A model generated the notes under the pieces. It saw only the letters and a list, made by a program, of their open reading frames with translations, was not told the DNA's origin and did no database searches. DNA of 38,183 nt from the NCBI GenBank assembly GCA_947626295.1, contig CANQRS010000004.1, forward strand, positions 1 through 38,183, read 5' to 3'. A program made the translations under genes and the position numbers. Positions 1 through 9,623 of this stretch are shown here, one piece after another; within the stretch, counting starts at the first letter, position 1; every line of letters begins with the position of its first letter. This stretch comes from an uncultured Clostridia bacterium (GTDB lineage: Bacteria; Bacillota; Clostridia; TANB77; CAG-508).

Positions 1-100
1 TAAGAGAACAATTAGTTTTTTGTTGGGACATTTTCTCATTTCATTACTTAAGACATTATCACATTTCTTTCATAAAAATTAAATTTAAAGTGTAATATAG

Positions 101-129
101 TTGACAAAAACAAAAAAAACGTGTATAAT
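101..129 (+). promoter_or_regulatory. Sigma-A-type promoter for rpmF-secG (TTGACA-17-TATAAT)
   Basis: TTGACA at 101-106, 17-nt spacer, TATAAT at 124-129; both hexamers match consensus. Confidence 0.8.
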
Positions 130-203
130 CGTATAGTATGAAATAAAGTAAAGAGAAAATAAAGGTATAATATATATATCTATTACAGGAGGAGGGAATT
201 TAA

Positions 204-386
204 ATGGCACAACCAAAAAGAAGATGGTCAAAAGCAAGAAGTAGAAGTAAAAGAGCAACGTGGAAGTTAGAAACACCAAAATTTGCTAAATGCTCAAATT
301 GTGGAGAATTAGTAGCACCACATACTTTATGTTCAAATTGTGGATACTATGATGGAAAGCAAATAATAGAAAAAAAAGAAGACTAA
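204..386 (+). CDS. rpmF: 50S ribosomal protein L32
   Basis: MAQPKRRWSKARSRSKRA N-terminus plus CSNCGELVAPHTLCSNCGYYDGK zinc ribbon; SD aggagg upstream. Confidence 0.95.
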   Translation: MAQPKRRWSKARSRSKRATWKLETPKFAKCSNCGELVAPHTLCSNCGYYDGKQIIEKKED

Positions 387-412
387 AATCCCCTAAGGAG
401 GAGGAATAATCA

Positions 413-661
413 ATGCAAGTATTAAAAACGGTATTAATGGTAATTTATTTTATTGTATGTTTAGCAATAATAATATTAGCAATGTTGCAATCTAAACAAG
501 ATGAAGGATTGTCAGCTACAATTACAGGTTCATCATCAAACAATTTCTTTGAAAAAAACAAAGGAAATACAAAAGAGGGTAGACAAAAAAGATGGACAAT
601 TATATTGGGTATAATTTTAATAATTTTATGTATAAGTTTAGGAACAATATATACTTTGTAA
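413..661 (+). CDS. secG: Preprotein translocase subunit SecG
   Basis: Small protein with two TM segments and central GLSATITGSSSNNFFEKNKG motif. Confidence 0.85.
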   Translation: MQVLKTVLMVIYFIVCLAIIILAMLQSKQDEGLSATITGSSSNNFFEKNKGNTKEGRQKRWTIILGIILIILCISLGTIYTL

Positions 662-835
662 TAAATTTGTAATAAAAAGAAATAAAGTTATTTTTTAATA
701 ATTTTATTTCTTTTTTATATTTATTTTATTACAAATTTATATTTATAATAATTATAAAATTTATTTAAAATAAAAAAATATTTATTAAATATTTTTTTTA
801 ATAAATATAAGTCGAATTTTGTCGAACGATTTTTC

Positions 836-863
836 TTGACAATAAAGAAAACTATGCTATAAT
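836..863 (+). promoter_or_regulatory. Sigma-A-type promoter for adhesin gene
   Basis: TTGACA (836-841), 16-nt spacer, extended -10 TGcTATAAT (858-863). Confidence 0.6.
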
Positions 864-986
864 AAAATACAAGGCAGCTTAGGAATTGACAGATAATTTG
901 TCCGCAAATGCGTGACATCAATAATTTTTTATCTTATTCTTAAAATTCCAAAAAATAAAAATAAATAATATAGGGAGGAAAAAATA

Positions 987-2204
987 TTGCAAATATTATC
1001 AAAATTATTAATGATAATATTAGTTGTTGTAATGTTGTTAAATGTATGTGCAAATACAATATATGCTACTGTAGAGTTAACTTTGAATAAGGCTTATGTA
1101 AAAACAATAGGTACAGCAGATTATCATTTAAAATATTATATAAAATCAGAAGATAGATACGGATATTATAGGACGATATTAGCAGGTTATGAGGGAGAAG
1201 ATGGAACTACATATCCAGCGTATTGTTTGGATAGGGCTTTGCCTGGAAATGAGGAAAAATCATATTATGTAACAATAGATGAAGTATTAGATAATGATGC
1301 GATATGGAGAATCATAAAAAATGGATATCCATATAAGAAAGCAAAAGATTTTGGATTAGAGGACGATTATGATGCTTATGTAATAACAAAATTTGCTATA
1401 TATTGTGTGTTAGGACAAACTAAATTGGAATATTTTAAAGCAGAAGATGACGATAAGGTTGCTAAAAAAATGTTAAAGGAATTGCAAAATTTAGTAGATA
1501 TAGGAAAAAATGGAACAGAGACACAGGATACAAATCCATTGTCTATATCAAAAGTAGGAGATTTTAAAGAAGATGGAGAATTTTATATACAAGAGTATAA
1601 AGTGAAATCGTCAGTTAAATTTAATGAATATAAAATACAAAAGACTACGGGAATGCCAAGTGGAGCATATATAGCAAATATGGATGGAGAGAAAACAAAT
1701 AGTTTCTCTAAAGGAGAGGATTTTGTTGTTAAGGTTCCAAAAAAATCATTGGATAAAGATATAAATATTAGTGTAAGTGTTAATGCTGATTGTGAATCAT
1801 ATCTAGTATATAATGGAAAATCTACAGAGAAGGGAATGCAAGATTATGCAATAGTGGCAGGAAAAAATGCGATAGCTACAAGTAAAGTAACATTAAAAGA
1901 AAATGTGGCAACTGGTAAAGTTATAGTAAATAAAATTGATAAAGATAATAAAAAGCCTATAGAGGGAGTGGAGTTTCAGCTTTTAGATGAAAAAGGCAAG
2001 GAGGTATCAAAAGTTAAAACAAATTCAGATGGTGTGGCAAAGTTTGAAAATTTATTACAGGGGAAATATACCTTAGTAGAAACTAAAACACAAAGTAATT
2101 ATATTTTATCGAATGAAAAACAGGAGATAAATGTTGAATATAATAAGACAGTAACGGTAAATAAAGAAAATGAATATAAGAAGCGGAAATTTAAAAATAT
2201 ATAA
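987..2204 (+). CDS. Thioester-type/CnaB surface adhesin, N-terminal fragment (frame interrupted)
   Basis: Signal peptide; AYCLDR and ITKFAIYCV blocks resembling a thioester/TQXA domain; one CnaB repeat near the end; stop at 2204 while the +1 frame continues with CnaB repeats. Confidence 0.7.
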   Translation: MQILSKLLMIILVVVMLLNVCANTIYATVELTLNKAYVKTIGTADYHLKYYIKSEDRYGYYRTILAGYEGEDGTTYPAYCLDRALPGNEEKSYYVTIDEVLDNDAIWRIIKNGYPYKKAKDFGLEDDYDAYVITKFAIYCVLGQTKLEYFKAEDDDKVAKKMLKELQNLVDIGKNGTETQDTNPLSISKVGDFKEDGEFYIQEYKVKSSVKFNEYKIQKTTGMPSGAYIANMDGEKTNSFSKGEDFVVKVPKKSLDKDINISVSVNADCESYLVYNGKSTEKGMQDYAIVAGKNAIATSKVTLKENVATGKVIVNKIDKDNKKPIEGVEFQLLDEKGKEVSKVKTNSDGVAKFENLLQGKYTLVETKTQSNYILSNEKQEINVEYNKTVTVNKENEYKKRKFKNI

Positions 2205-3558
2205 GGTGGATAAGGATAACAAAAAAGTTGTATTAGGTAGTGTTAAGTTTGACTTATATAGTGAAACAGAGGGAAAAGTGATAGGGACTTATACTACTAA
2301 TGAAAATGGAGAAATATATATTGAGAATTTAAGAGTAGGTAAGTATAAAATACAAGAGAAAAGTACAAATAAGTGGTATAATTTGGCAGAAGATACGGAA
2401 ATAGAAGTTAAATGGGACGAAACAACAGAGGCTACCATACAAAATGAATTAAAAAAAGGGCAAATTAAAGTTATAAAGGTAGATGAAGACAATAATGAAG
2501 TAAAAATACAGGGTGTAAAGTTTAATGTATTAGATGAAGAAGGAAATATATTAGAAACAATAATTACGGATAAAAATGGAGAAGCATATACTTCAAAATA
2601 TGTAATAAGAGATTATGACAAAATATATTTGCAGGAAATAGAGACGAACGAAAAATATGTATTAGATGATAAAGTAAGAGAAATAAAATTAGAAGAAAAT
2701 CAAATATCAGAAATAAAAATAGAAAATAAAAAGATAAGAGGACAAATTAAAATTATAAAAAAAAGTAAAAATGACAGTAATATTACAAAGGAAAAAGCAG
2801 GGACACCACTTGAAGGAGTGGTATTTGAAGTATATGATGAAAATAATAATTTTATTGAAGAAATCGTAACTGACGAAAATGGAATTGCTTTAACATCAAA
2901 ATTGGAAAAAGGAAAATATAAAGTAAAAGAGATATTAACAAATGAATGGTATTATTTGGATAATAAGATATATACCGCAGAGATAAAGAAAGATGGAGAT
3001 ATAGCACAATTAAAAATAGAAAATGAGGCTAAGAATCCAGAAATTTATATTGAGAAAGTTGGTGTAGATAAAGCTGAAATTGGAAGTCAAATTGAATATG
3101 ATATAAGTGTGCAAAATAGAGGAAATACATCACTTGATAAGTTTAGGTGGGTAGATGTAATTCCTACGAAATATATTACGGTAACAAAATTTCAGACGGG
3201 AACATATAATCAAGATTTGAAATATAATTTATATTATAAAACAAATTTAAGTAATGATGAATATATTTTATTAATGGAGGATTTAAGTTCTAAGGAAAAT
3301 TACGAAATTGATTTTGGAGTAGAGTTAGCATATAATGAATATGTTACTGAAATAAAATTGGAATTTGATAAAGTTGAAGTAGGCTTTTGTTCAAATGAAA
3401 ATCCTCATTTGTTTGCTATAATTAAGCCAGAGGTAAAAAGTGAATCTACTTTTGTAAATATTGCTAAGGTTAGTGGAGAATATAACAATTATAAAGTCGC
3501 AGATGAATCAAGGTGGAAAACTTTTGCATATAAATTGTTACCAAAAACAGGAATATAA
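2170..3558 (+). CDS. CnaB-repeat surface protein, C-terminal fragment ending LPKTGI
   Basis: Three CnaB-like repeats (GxIKVIKVDxDN...GVKFxV...GxYxxxE), DUF11-like domain, terminal LPKTGI*. Confidence 0.7.
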   Translation: MNIRSGNLKIYKVDKDNKKVVLGSVKFDLYSETEGKVIGTYTTNENGEIYIENLRVGKYKIQEKSTNKWYNLAEDTEIEVKWDETTEATIQNELKKGQIKVIKVDEDNNEVKIQGVKFNVLDEEGNILETIITDKNGEAYTSKYVIRDYDKIYLQEIETNEKYVLDDKVREIKLEENQISEIKIENKKIRGQIKIIKKSKNDSNITKEKAGTPLEGVVFEVYDENNNFIEEIVTDENGIALTSKLEKGKYKVKEILTNEWYYLDNKIYTAEIKKDGDIAQLKIENEAKNPEIYIEKVGVDKAEIGSQIEYDISVQNRGNTSLDKFRWVDVIPTKYITVTKFQTGTYNQDLKYNLYYKTNLSNDEYILLMEDLSSKENYEIDFGVELAYNEYVTEIKLEFDKVEVGFCSNENPHLFAIIKPEVKSESTFVNIAKVSGEYNNYKVADESRWKTFAYKLLPKTGI

Positions 3559-3600
3559 AATAATATGAAATATAAAAATATTTATGAATAAAATAAAAGA

Positions 3601-3630
3601 AGATGTACATAATTATAGTACATCTTTTTA
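3601..3630 (+). terminator. Rho-independent terminator
   Basis: AGATGTAC-ataattata-GTACATCT followed by TTTT. Confidence 0.8.
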
Positions 3631-3667
3631 AATGTGGACTAAGAAGATATATGTATTGGAGGTAAGT

Positions 3668-3835
3668 ATGAGTAATGATGATAAGAATATAAGAGAAAAG
3701 ATAACTTATGAAGAGGGAGAGGACGCAACAGAATATGGAGAATTTATTTCATCATATTTTGCTTGGGTACCATTATCAAAGCAAAAAGAAATAGTAAATA
3801 AATTGGAAAATATTACAAAAGATAAAAATAAATAA
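3668..3835 (+). CDS. Small acidic protein of unknown function
   Basis: ORF restarted at ATG 3668 with SD ggaggtaagt; MSNDDKNIREKITYEEGEDATEYGEFISSYF... Confidence 0.6.
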   Translation: MSNDDKNIREKITYEEGEDATEYGEFISSYFAWVPLSKQKEIVNKLENITKDKNK

Positions 3836-3894
3836 GTGGAGTTTTAGAATAAAAGTAGTATAATATCAAAATAAAGAGGTAGGAGCGTGGTGTA

Positions 3895-6336
3895 ATGATA
3901 TATAAGTTTACAAGTAGGGCAAAGAAGGCTATAGAAATAGCTAATGAGATAGCTAAAGAATTAAATCATAATTATATAGGAACTGAACATATATTATATG
4001 GTTTGGCAAAAGAGGGAAATGGAGTTGGATGTAAAGTTTTAGAAAGTCAGGGAGTTAATGCAGAGAAGATAAAAGAAGAGATTTTAGTTTTAGTTGGCAA
4101 TGGAGATAAAGAGACTGAAACTTTAGGTTTTACTCCTAGAACTAAAAGAGTCCTAGAGAATAGCTTTATTGAGGCTAAAAAGGTTGGGTATGATTACATA
4201 GGTACAGAACATCTATTAGTTGGAATTGTAAGAGAGGGAGATAGTATTGCTGTAAGAATTTTGTTGAGTTTGAATGTTGATTTATCTAAGATATATAATG
4301 AGATAGTTAATATTGTAAATGAAGTAGATAATTCAATGGGAACAACAAATAATGGCAATAAGAAAAATAAATTAAAGGATAATAATACGCCAATTTTGAA
4401 TCAATATGGAGAGGATTTGACTCAAAAGGCAGCTATTGGAAAATTAGACCCAGTTGTTGGTAGAAAAGAAGAAATTCAAAGGTTAATACAAATATTATCA
4501 AGAAGAACAAAAAATAATCCTTGTTTAATAGGTGAGACAGGTGTTGGTAAGACTGCAATAGTTGAAGGGTTGGCACAACAAATAAATTCAGGAGATGTTC
4601 CAGAGTTATTAAAAAATAAAAGGGTTATAAGTTTAGATATTTCTGGAATGGTTGCAGGTGCAAAATATAGAGGCGATTTTGAGGAAAGAATAAAGAAAGC
4701 CTTGTCAGAAGTAAAGATGTCTAATAATATTATATTGTTCATTGATGAAATTCACACTATTGTAGGAGCAGGTTCGGCCGAAGGTGCGATAGATGCGGCA
4801 AATATTTTAAAGCCAGCTTTGGCAAGAGGTGAAATTCAGTTAATTGGAGCAACAACTATTTCGGAATATAGAAAGTATATAGAGAAAGATGTAGCTTTAG
4901 AGAGAAGATTTAGTTCTGTTATGATACCAGAGCCAAGTGAAGATGATACTATTTTAATTTTAAATGGGTTGAGAGATAAATATGAAGCTCATCATAATGT
5001 TAAGATAACAGATGAGGCAATAGAGACAGCTATAAAGCTATCTGTTAGGTATGTAAATGATAGATTTTTGCCAGATAAAGCTATAGACTTAATAGATGAG
5101 GCGGCGTCTAAGGCTAGATTAAGAGCGTATGTAGAACCTGAGGTTTTAAAAGGTTTGCAAGATGAAATTGAAAAAATTGCAAAAGATAAGGAAGAAGCGA
5201 TAAGAGGTCAAAAGTTTGAGAAGGCAGCTGAGTTAAGGGATAGAGAAATTGAATTAAAACAAAAATGTGAGAAAGAAGAAGAAAAATGGAAAAATAAAAA
5301 TACGAAAACAGTTATTAATATTACAGAAGAAAATATTGCAGAGGTAATTTCTAGGTGGACTGGGATACCAGCAGAAAAAATAGGCGAAGATGAGAATGAA
5401 AAATTAAGAAATTTAGAAAGTGTATTGCATCAAAGGGTTGTTGGGCAAGAACAAGCTATTGAAGCAGTTGCTAAAGCTATAAGAAGAGGCAGGGTAGGAC
5501 TTAAAGACCCTAATAGACCGATAGGTTCATTCCTTTTTTTAGGACCTACAGGAGTTGGAAAGACAGAATTGTCTAAAGCTTTGGCTCAGAGCCTTTTTGG
5601 TGGAGAAAAGGATTTAATAAGAATTGATATGTCTGAATATATGGAGTCACATTCGGTATCTAAATTGATTGGTTCTCCTCCTGGATATGTAGGTTTTGAA
5701 GAAGGAGGACAATTGACAGAAAAGATTAGAAATAAACCTTATGCAGTAGTGTTATTTGATGAAATTGAGAAAGCACATCCGGATGTAATGAATATTTTGC
5801 TACAGGTGTTAGATGATGGAAGGCTTACAGATTCAAATGGTCGAGTAGTTGATTTTAAAAATACTGTAATTATAATGACTTCAAATATTGGAGCGAGATT
5901 AATTACTGAGAAAAAGAACTTAGGATTTTCAAATGCTGAAGTAGAGAAGGATGATAAAAAAGAGTATGAAAATACTAAGAAAGATGTTATGGCAGAGTTA
6001 AAAAGGGAGTTTAGGCCGGAATTTTTAAATCGTATTGATGAAATTATTGTATTTCACAAATTAAGTGATAATGAAATTATGCAAATTATTGATATTATGC
6101 TTAAACAGGTTCAGGAAAGATTAAAAGAAAAAAATTTTGTGGTACAGTTTAATCCAGAAATAAAAGAACTTATTGCTAAACAGGGAACGAATAAATCTTT
6201 TGGAGCAAGACCACTTCGTAGGACTATACAAAATTTAGTTGAAGATACTTTGGCAGAGGCAATATTGGAAGGAAAAATGAAAAGAAATAAAAATGTTGAT
6301 TTGTCAGTTGAAGATGAAAAGGTTGTTTTAAAATAG
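3895..6336 (+). CDS. clpC: ATP-dependent Clp protease ATP-binding subunit ClpC
   Basis: Two ClpN repeats, two AAA modules (GETGVGKT, GPTGVGKTE), UVR-like motif EAIRGQKFEKAAELRDRE. Confidence 0.93.
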   Translation: MIYKFTSRAKKAIEIANEIAKELNHNYIGTEHILYGLAKEGNGVGCKVLESQGVNAEKIKEEILVLVGNGDKETETLGFTPRTKRVLENSFIEAKKVGYDYIGTEHLLVGIVREGDSIAVRILLSLNVDLSKIYNEIVNIVNEVDNSMGTTNNGNKKNKLKDNNTPILNQYGEDLTQKAAIGKLDPVVGRKEEIQRLIQILSRRTKNNPCLIGETGVGKTAIVEGLAQQINSGDVPELLKNKRVISLDISGMVAGAKYRGDFEERIKKALSEVKMSNNIILFIDEIHTIVGAGSAEGAIDAANILKPALARGEIQLIGATTISEYRKYIEKDVALERRFSSVMIPEPSEDDTILILNGLRDKYEAHHNVKITDEAIETAIKLSVRYVNDRFLPDKAIDLIDEAASKARLRAYVEPEVLKGLQDEIEKIAKDKEEAIRGQKFEKAAELRDREIELKQKCEKEEEKWKNKNTKTVINITEENIAEVISRWTGIPAEKIGEDENEKLRNLESVLHQRVVGQEQAIEAVAKAIRRGRVGLKDPNRPIGSFLFLGPTGVGKTELSKALAQSLFGGEKDLIRIDMSEYMESHSVSKLIGSPPGYVGFEEGGQLTEKIRNKPYAVVLFDEIEKAHPDVMNILLQVLDDGRLTDSNGRVVDFKNTVIIMTSNIGARLITEKKNLGFSNAEVEKDDKKEYENTKKDVMAELKREFRPEFLNRIDEIIVFHKLSDNEIMQIIDIMLKQVQERLKEKNFVVQFNPEIKELIAKQGTNKSFGARPLRRTIQNLVEDTLAEAILEGKMKRNKNVDLSVEDEKVVLK

Positions 6337-6339
6337 TAA

Positions 6340-6378
6340 AAAAGAATAGATTTCAGTTATGAGATTTATTCTTTTTTG
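6340..6378 (+). terminator. Rho-independent terminator after clpC
   Basis: aaaaaagaata...tattctttttt inverted repeat. Confidence 0.65.
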
Positions 6379-6437
6379 ACTTTTTGCACAAAATAATGTA
6401 AAATAAATAGTATATTTTTTAAATGGAGAATTGAAAT

Positions 6438-8228
6438 ATGTTTAACATAGAAGAGGAGTTAAAGAAGTTGCCTAAAAAGCCAGGGGTATATTTAATGAAA
6501 GACAAGAATGATAATATAATATATGTGGGCAAGGCAATTAATTTGAAAAATAGGGTAAGTTCTTATTTTAGAAAAACAGATAAAACAAGTAGGATTTTAA
6601 AAATGGTATCTTTGATAGACCATTTTGAATATATAGTTGTTGATAATGAAGCAGAAGCATTAATTTTAGAATGTAATTTAATAAAAAAGAATAGACCTAA
6701 ATTTAATGTGTTATTAAAAGATGATAAGACTTATCCATATATAAAAATAGATATAAAATCAGAGTATCCAAATGTTGTGATTACAAGAAAAATTGTAAAT
6801 GATGGTTCTAAATATTTTGGACCTTATGCAAATCCAGGGGCAGCGAAGGAGATGTTGAATTTTATAAAGCAAAAATATAAGATTCGTCAATGCAGGAATT
6901 TTAAATATACTGATAGAGCTTGTTTGAATTATCATATAAAAAGATGCTTTGCACCTTGTATGGGATATATTTCGAGAGAGGAATATATGAAACAGATTGA
7001 TGAAATAATAGATTTGTTGGAGGGTAAAACAAATAAGATTTTAAAAGATTTAGATAATCAGATGAAAGAAGCGGCAAGTAAACAGGAGTACGAAAAAGCA
7101 GCATATATAAGAGATAGAAAGTTGGCTATTGAAAGAGCATCAAGTGTACAAAAAGTATCAAATATATCTGATAATAATATAGATGTTATAGGATTAGCAA
7201 GAAGCGAAAGGGAGGTTTGTATTGAGATATTTTTTGTTCGTGGTAGTAAGATGATAGGAAGAGAGCATTATTTTTTTAATGAGCTAAATGATATGGAAGA
7301 TAGAGAGATTATATCAGGATTTATAAAACAGTATTATATAGATAATCCTAATATGCCAAAAAAGATTATGTTGAGAGAAGTTTTAGATGATGAGGTTGTT
7401 TTGGAAGAATGGTTATCCACAGTTTCTGAACAAAAAGTGGAAATACATAGTACAAAAAAGGGAAAAAAATTAAGATTTGTGGAAATGGCAGAGAATAATG
7501 CAAAGGTTACATTAGAAAATAAGGAAAAAGAAAAGAATAGTATAATGTTAGAGTTAAAAGATGTATTAAAAATGGAGAAATTTCCAAGGAAGATTGAAAC
7601 TTATGATATTTCTAATATATCTGGGGAATTTATGGTAGCAGCAATGTGTGTTATGCAAGATGGAGTTATAAAAAAGAATTTGTCAAGAAGGTTTAAGATA
7701 AAGACTGTGTTGACTCAAGATGACCCAAGATGTATGGAAGAAGTTATTACTAGAAGGTTGGCACGTTCTATAGAAAATGAAAACAGTACAGGTTTTGGAA
7801 ATCTTCCAGATGCTATATTTGCAGATGGTGGAATAACTCAAATTAGAGCGATAAGAAGGGCAATAGATAAATATAATGTTGATATTAAAATCTTTGGAAT
7901 GGTAAAAAATGACAAGCATCAAACTAGGGCGTTAATTGATGAGCAAAGAAATGAAATAAAAATTTCTGAGGATTTGATGTTACTGATTACTAGATTCCAA
8001 GATACAGTGCATAATACTGCAATTTCATATCATAGAAAGTTGAGAGAAAAGTCGATGATGAAATCAGAGCTTGATGATATTAATGGGATTGGTAAAGTTA
8101 AAAAACAGAATTTGATGAAAAAGTTTGGAAGTGTTGAGAAAATTAGACAGGCTAATATTGAGGAATTAGTTAGTGTAAAGGGAATTAATGAGGATTTAGC
8201 CAAGGAAATAAAGAAAAGTTTGAAATAA
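6438..8228 (+). CDS. uvrC: Excinuclease ABC subunit UvrC
   Basis: GIY-YIG start (KKPGVYLMKDKNDNIIYVGKA), UVR motif, RNase H-like domain, C-terminal HhH. Confidence 0.95.
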   Translation: MFNIEEELKKLPKKPGVYLMKDKNDNIIYVGKAINLKNRVSSYFRKTDKTSRILKMVSLIDHFEYIVVDNEAEALILECNLIKKNRPKFNVLLKDDKTYPYIKIDIKSEYPNVVITRKIVNDGSKYFGPYANPGAAKEMLNFIKQKYKIRQCRNFKYTDRACLNYHIKRCFAPCMGYISREEYMKQIDEIIDLLEGKTNKILKDLDNQMKEAASKQEYEKAAYIRDRKLAIERASSVQKVSNISDNNIDVIGLARSEREVCIEIFFVRGSKMIGREHYFFNELNDMEDREIISGFIKQYYIDNPNMPKKIMLREVLDDEVVLEEWLSTVSEQKVEIHSTKKGKKLRFVEMAENNAKVTLENKEKEKNSIMLELKDVLKMEKFPRKIETYDISNISGEFMVAAMCVMQDGVIKKNLSRRFKIKTVLTQDDPRCMEEVITRRLARSIENENSTGFGNLPDAIFADGGITQIRAIRRAIDKYNVDIKIFGMVKNDKHQTRALIDEQRNEIKISEDLMLLITRFQDTVHNTAISYHRKLREKSMMKSELDDINGIGKVKKQNLMKKFGSVEKIRQANIEELVSVKGINEDLAKEIKKSLK

Positions 8229-8244
8229 GAAGGATGTTTTATAT

Positions 8245-9570
8245 ATGGAAAAAAATGATTTAAAAGAAGAGATGGATACACCTCTTTATAAAGGTGGTAA
8301 GGTAACGAAATATCATTTAGATATAGTGAGTGGATATGTAGAGGATTTGATTAAAGGAGATTTGAATAATAAACAGATGTTAGCTATATTGAATGAGAGA
8401 GCTGAAAAAGATGGAAAAGCGATAATTAAGCATAGTGATACAATAAAGAAAATAGTGGGTATTATTTTACAAAATCAGCCACATAAGTTACAAGAATATG
8501 AAAATACTCTTAAATGTAATACAAATGGAAAAGCTTTAGTATATAAATCAAAAGATGAAGAGTTTAAGAGAAAGGTTATAAATGAATATTTACCAATGAT
8601 ACTTGATGGAAATATTACTTTAAAAGGAGTTAGTCAAGAATTAGATTGTGATTATACAATTATAGATAAAATAATAAAACAATATTATTTAGAATTAAAT
8701 GATGATGAGAAAATGAAACAGTATCAAGAAAGAAAAAAGAAAAATTCAGATAAGAGTGAGAAGTCAGAGGAAAAGAGTAAAAAGGTTGAAGAAATGCAAC
8801 AGTATGATGTGGTGTCAAATACTATGTTTATTCTTATGTCTGAAGAAGAACAAGAAAAACAGGTTCTAATGAAGATTAGATTACAAAAATTAAAGTCAAA
8901 TGAATATGCAGCTTCTATTGATAGTATAATGAAAGATATAGATAGGATAAAAGAGTATTTTGGCGGCAAAAATGATTATGAACATAGAAAAATATATTTT
9001 ACAGATGAAGATATAAGATGTATGATTTTTAAATATCCAACATTAATAAATAGAAGTAATGAGAATTTAGATGAAAAAATCAGAAATTTATTATCTTATG
9101 ATGTAATAGATGAGCAAACTGCATATAAAATGATATTGAATTTCCCAGCAATTATGGGATATAATGTAAATCGAACAAAGGGACAATTAGATTTATTGCG
9201 AAGGGAGAATTTATTGGATTATGCAATAAATAATACATCTAGTTTGATGAGGTCAGAAGAATTAATTTATGCATTAATTCAGTATGCTAAAGATAAGTTT
9301 AAAACTCAAGATTTGAGTGATGTGCCAAGAAGCAGTATATTTATTAGTAATCAAAGGTTGAAACGAGAAAAGGGAATTAGTTATACAGAATTGAAAATGT
9401 TGTATAAATATAGTAATGTTTTACAAGATACAGATGAGCCATATACAGTTAATGCACAGGATATAGGTAAAGTAGATTTTAGTGATGTTGAAGTTATAGA
9501 TGCTGATAAAGTAGATGGATTAATAAGTGAGTTGATTTTTAAAGAAACACAAATAGAACAAAATTATTAA
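8245..9570 (+). CDS. Uncharacterised protein: N-terminal HTH-like region, charged linker, C-terminal mTERF-like helical repeats
   Basis: RKVINEYLPMILDGNITLKGVSQELDCDYTIIDKIIKQYY resembles an HTH; FTDEDIRCMIFKYPTLINRSNENLDEKIRNLL and YKMILNFPAIMGYNVNRTKGQLDLL resemble mTERF repeats. Confidence 0.55.
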   Translation: MEKNDLKEEMDTPLYKGGKVTKYHLDIVSGYVEDLIKGDLNNKQMLAILNERAEKDGKAIIKHSDTIKKIVGIILQNQPHKLQEYENTLKCNTNGKALVYKSKDEEFKRKVINEYLPMILDGNITLKGVSQELDCDYTIIDKIIKQYYLELNDDEKMKQYQERKKKNSDKSEKSEEKSKKVEEMQQYDVVSNTMFILMSEEEQEKQVLMKIRLQKLKSNEYAASIDSIMKDIDRIKEYFGGKNDYEHRKIYFTDEDIRCMIFKYPTLINRSNENLDEKIRNLLSYDVIDEQTAYKMILNFPAIMGYNVNRTKGQLDLLRRENLLDYAINNTSSLMRSEELIYALIQYAKDKFKTQDLSDVPRSSIFISNQRLKREKGISYTELKMLYKYSNVLQDTDEPYTVNAQDIGKVDFSDVEVIDADKVDGLISELIFKETQIEQNY

Positions 9571-9623
9571 GAATAAGTAAATAATCTTATGAATAATTAT
9601 TATTTGGAGAAAGGAAGTCAATA

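Noticed and set aside
85-279. Minus-strand ORF of 64 aa opposite rpmF
   Set aside because: Low-complexity hydrophobic translation of AT-rich antisense; overlaps a clear rpmF promoter and CDS
721-921. Minus-strand ORF 66 aa
   Set aside because: Overlaps the promoter of the adhesin gene; F/Y/K-rich low complexity; no SD
864-986. Possible riboswitch in adhesin 5' UTR (aggcagcttaggaattgacagataatttgtccgcaaatgcgtgac)
   Set aside because: Only short hairpins (CGCA-aa-TGCG; GACA...TGTC) and no recognisable c-di-GMP, preQ1, T-box or other aptamer core
7683-7922. Minus-strand ORF and other antisense ORFs inside uvrC, clpC, addA and ClpC-like regions
   Set aside because: All lie opposite strongly conserved coding sequence; compositional by-products
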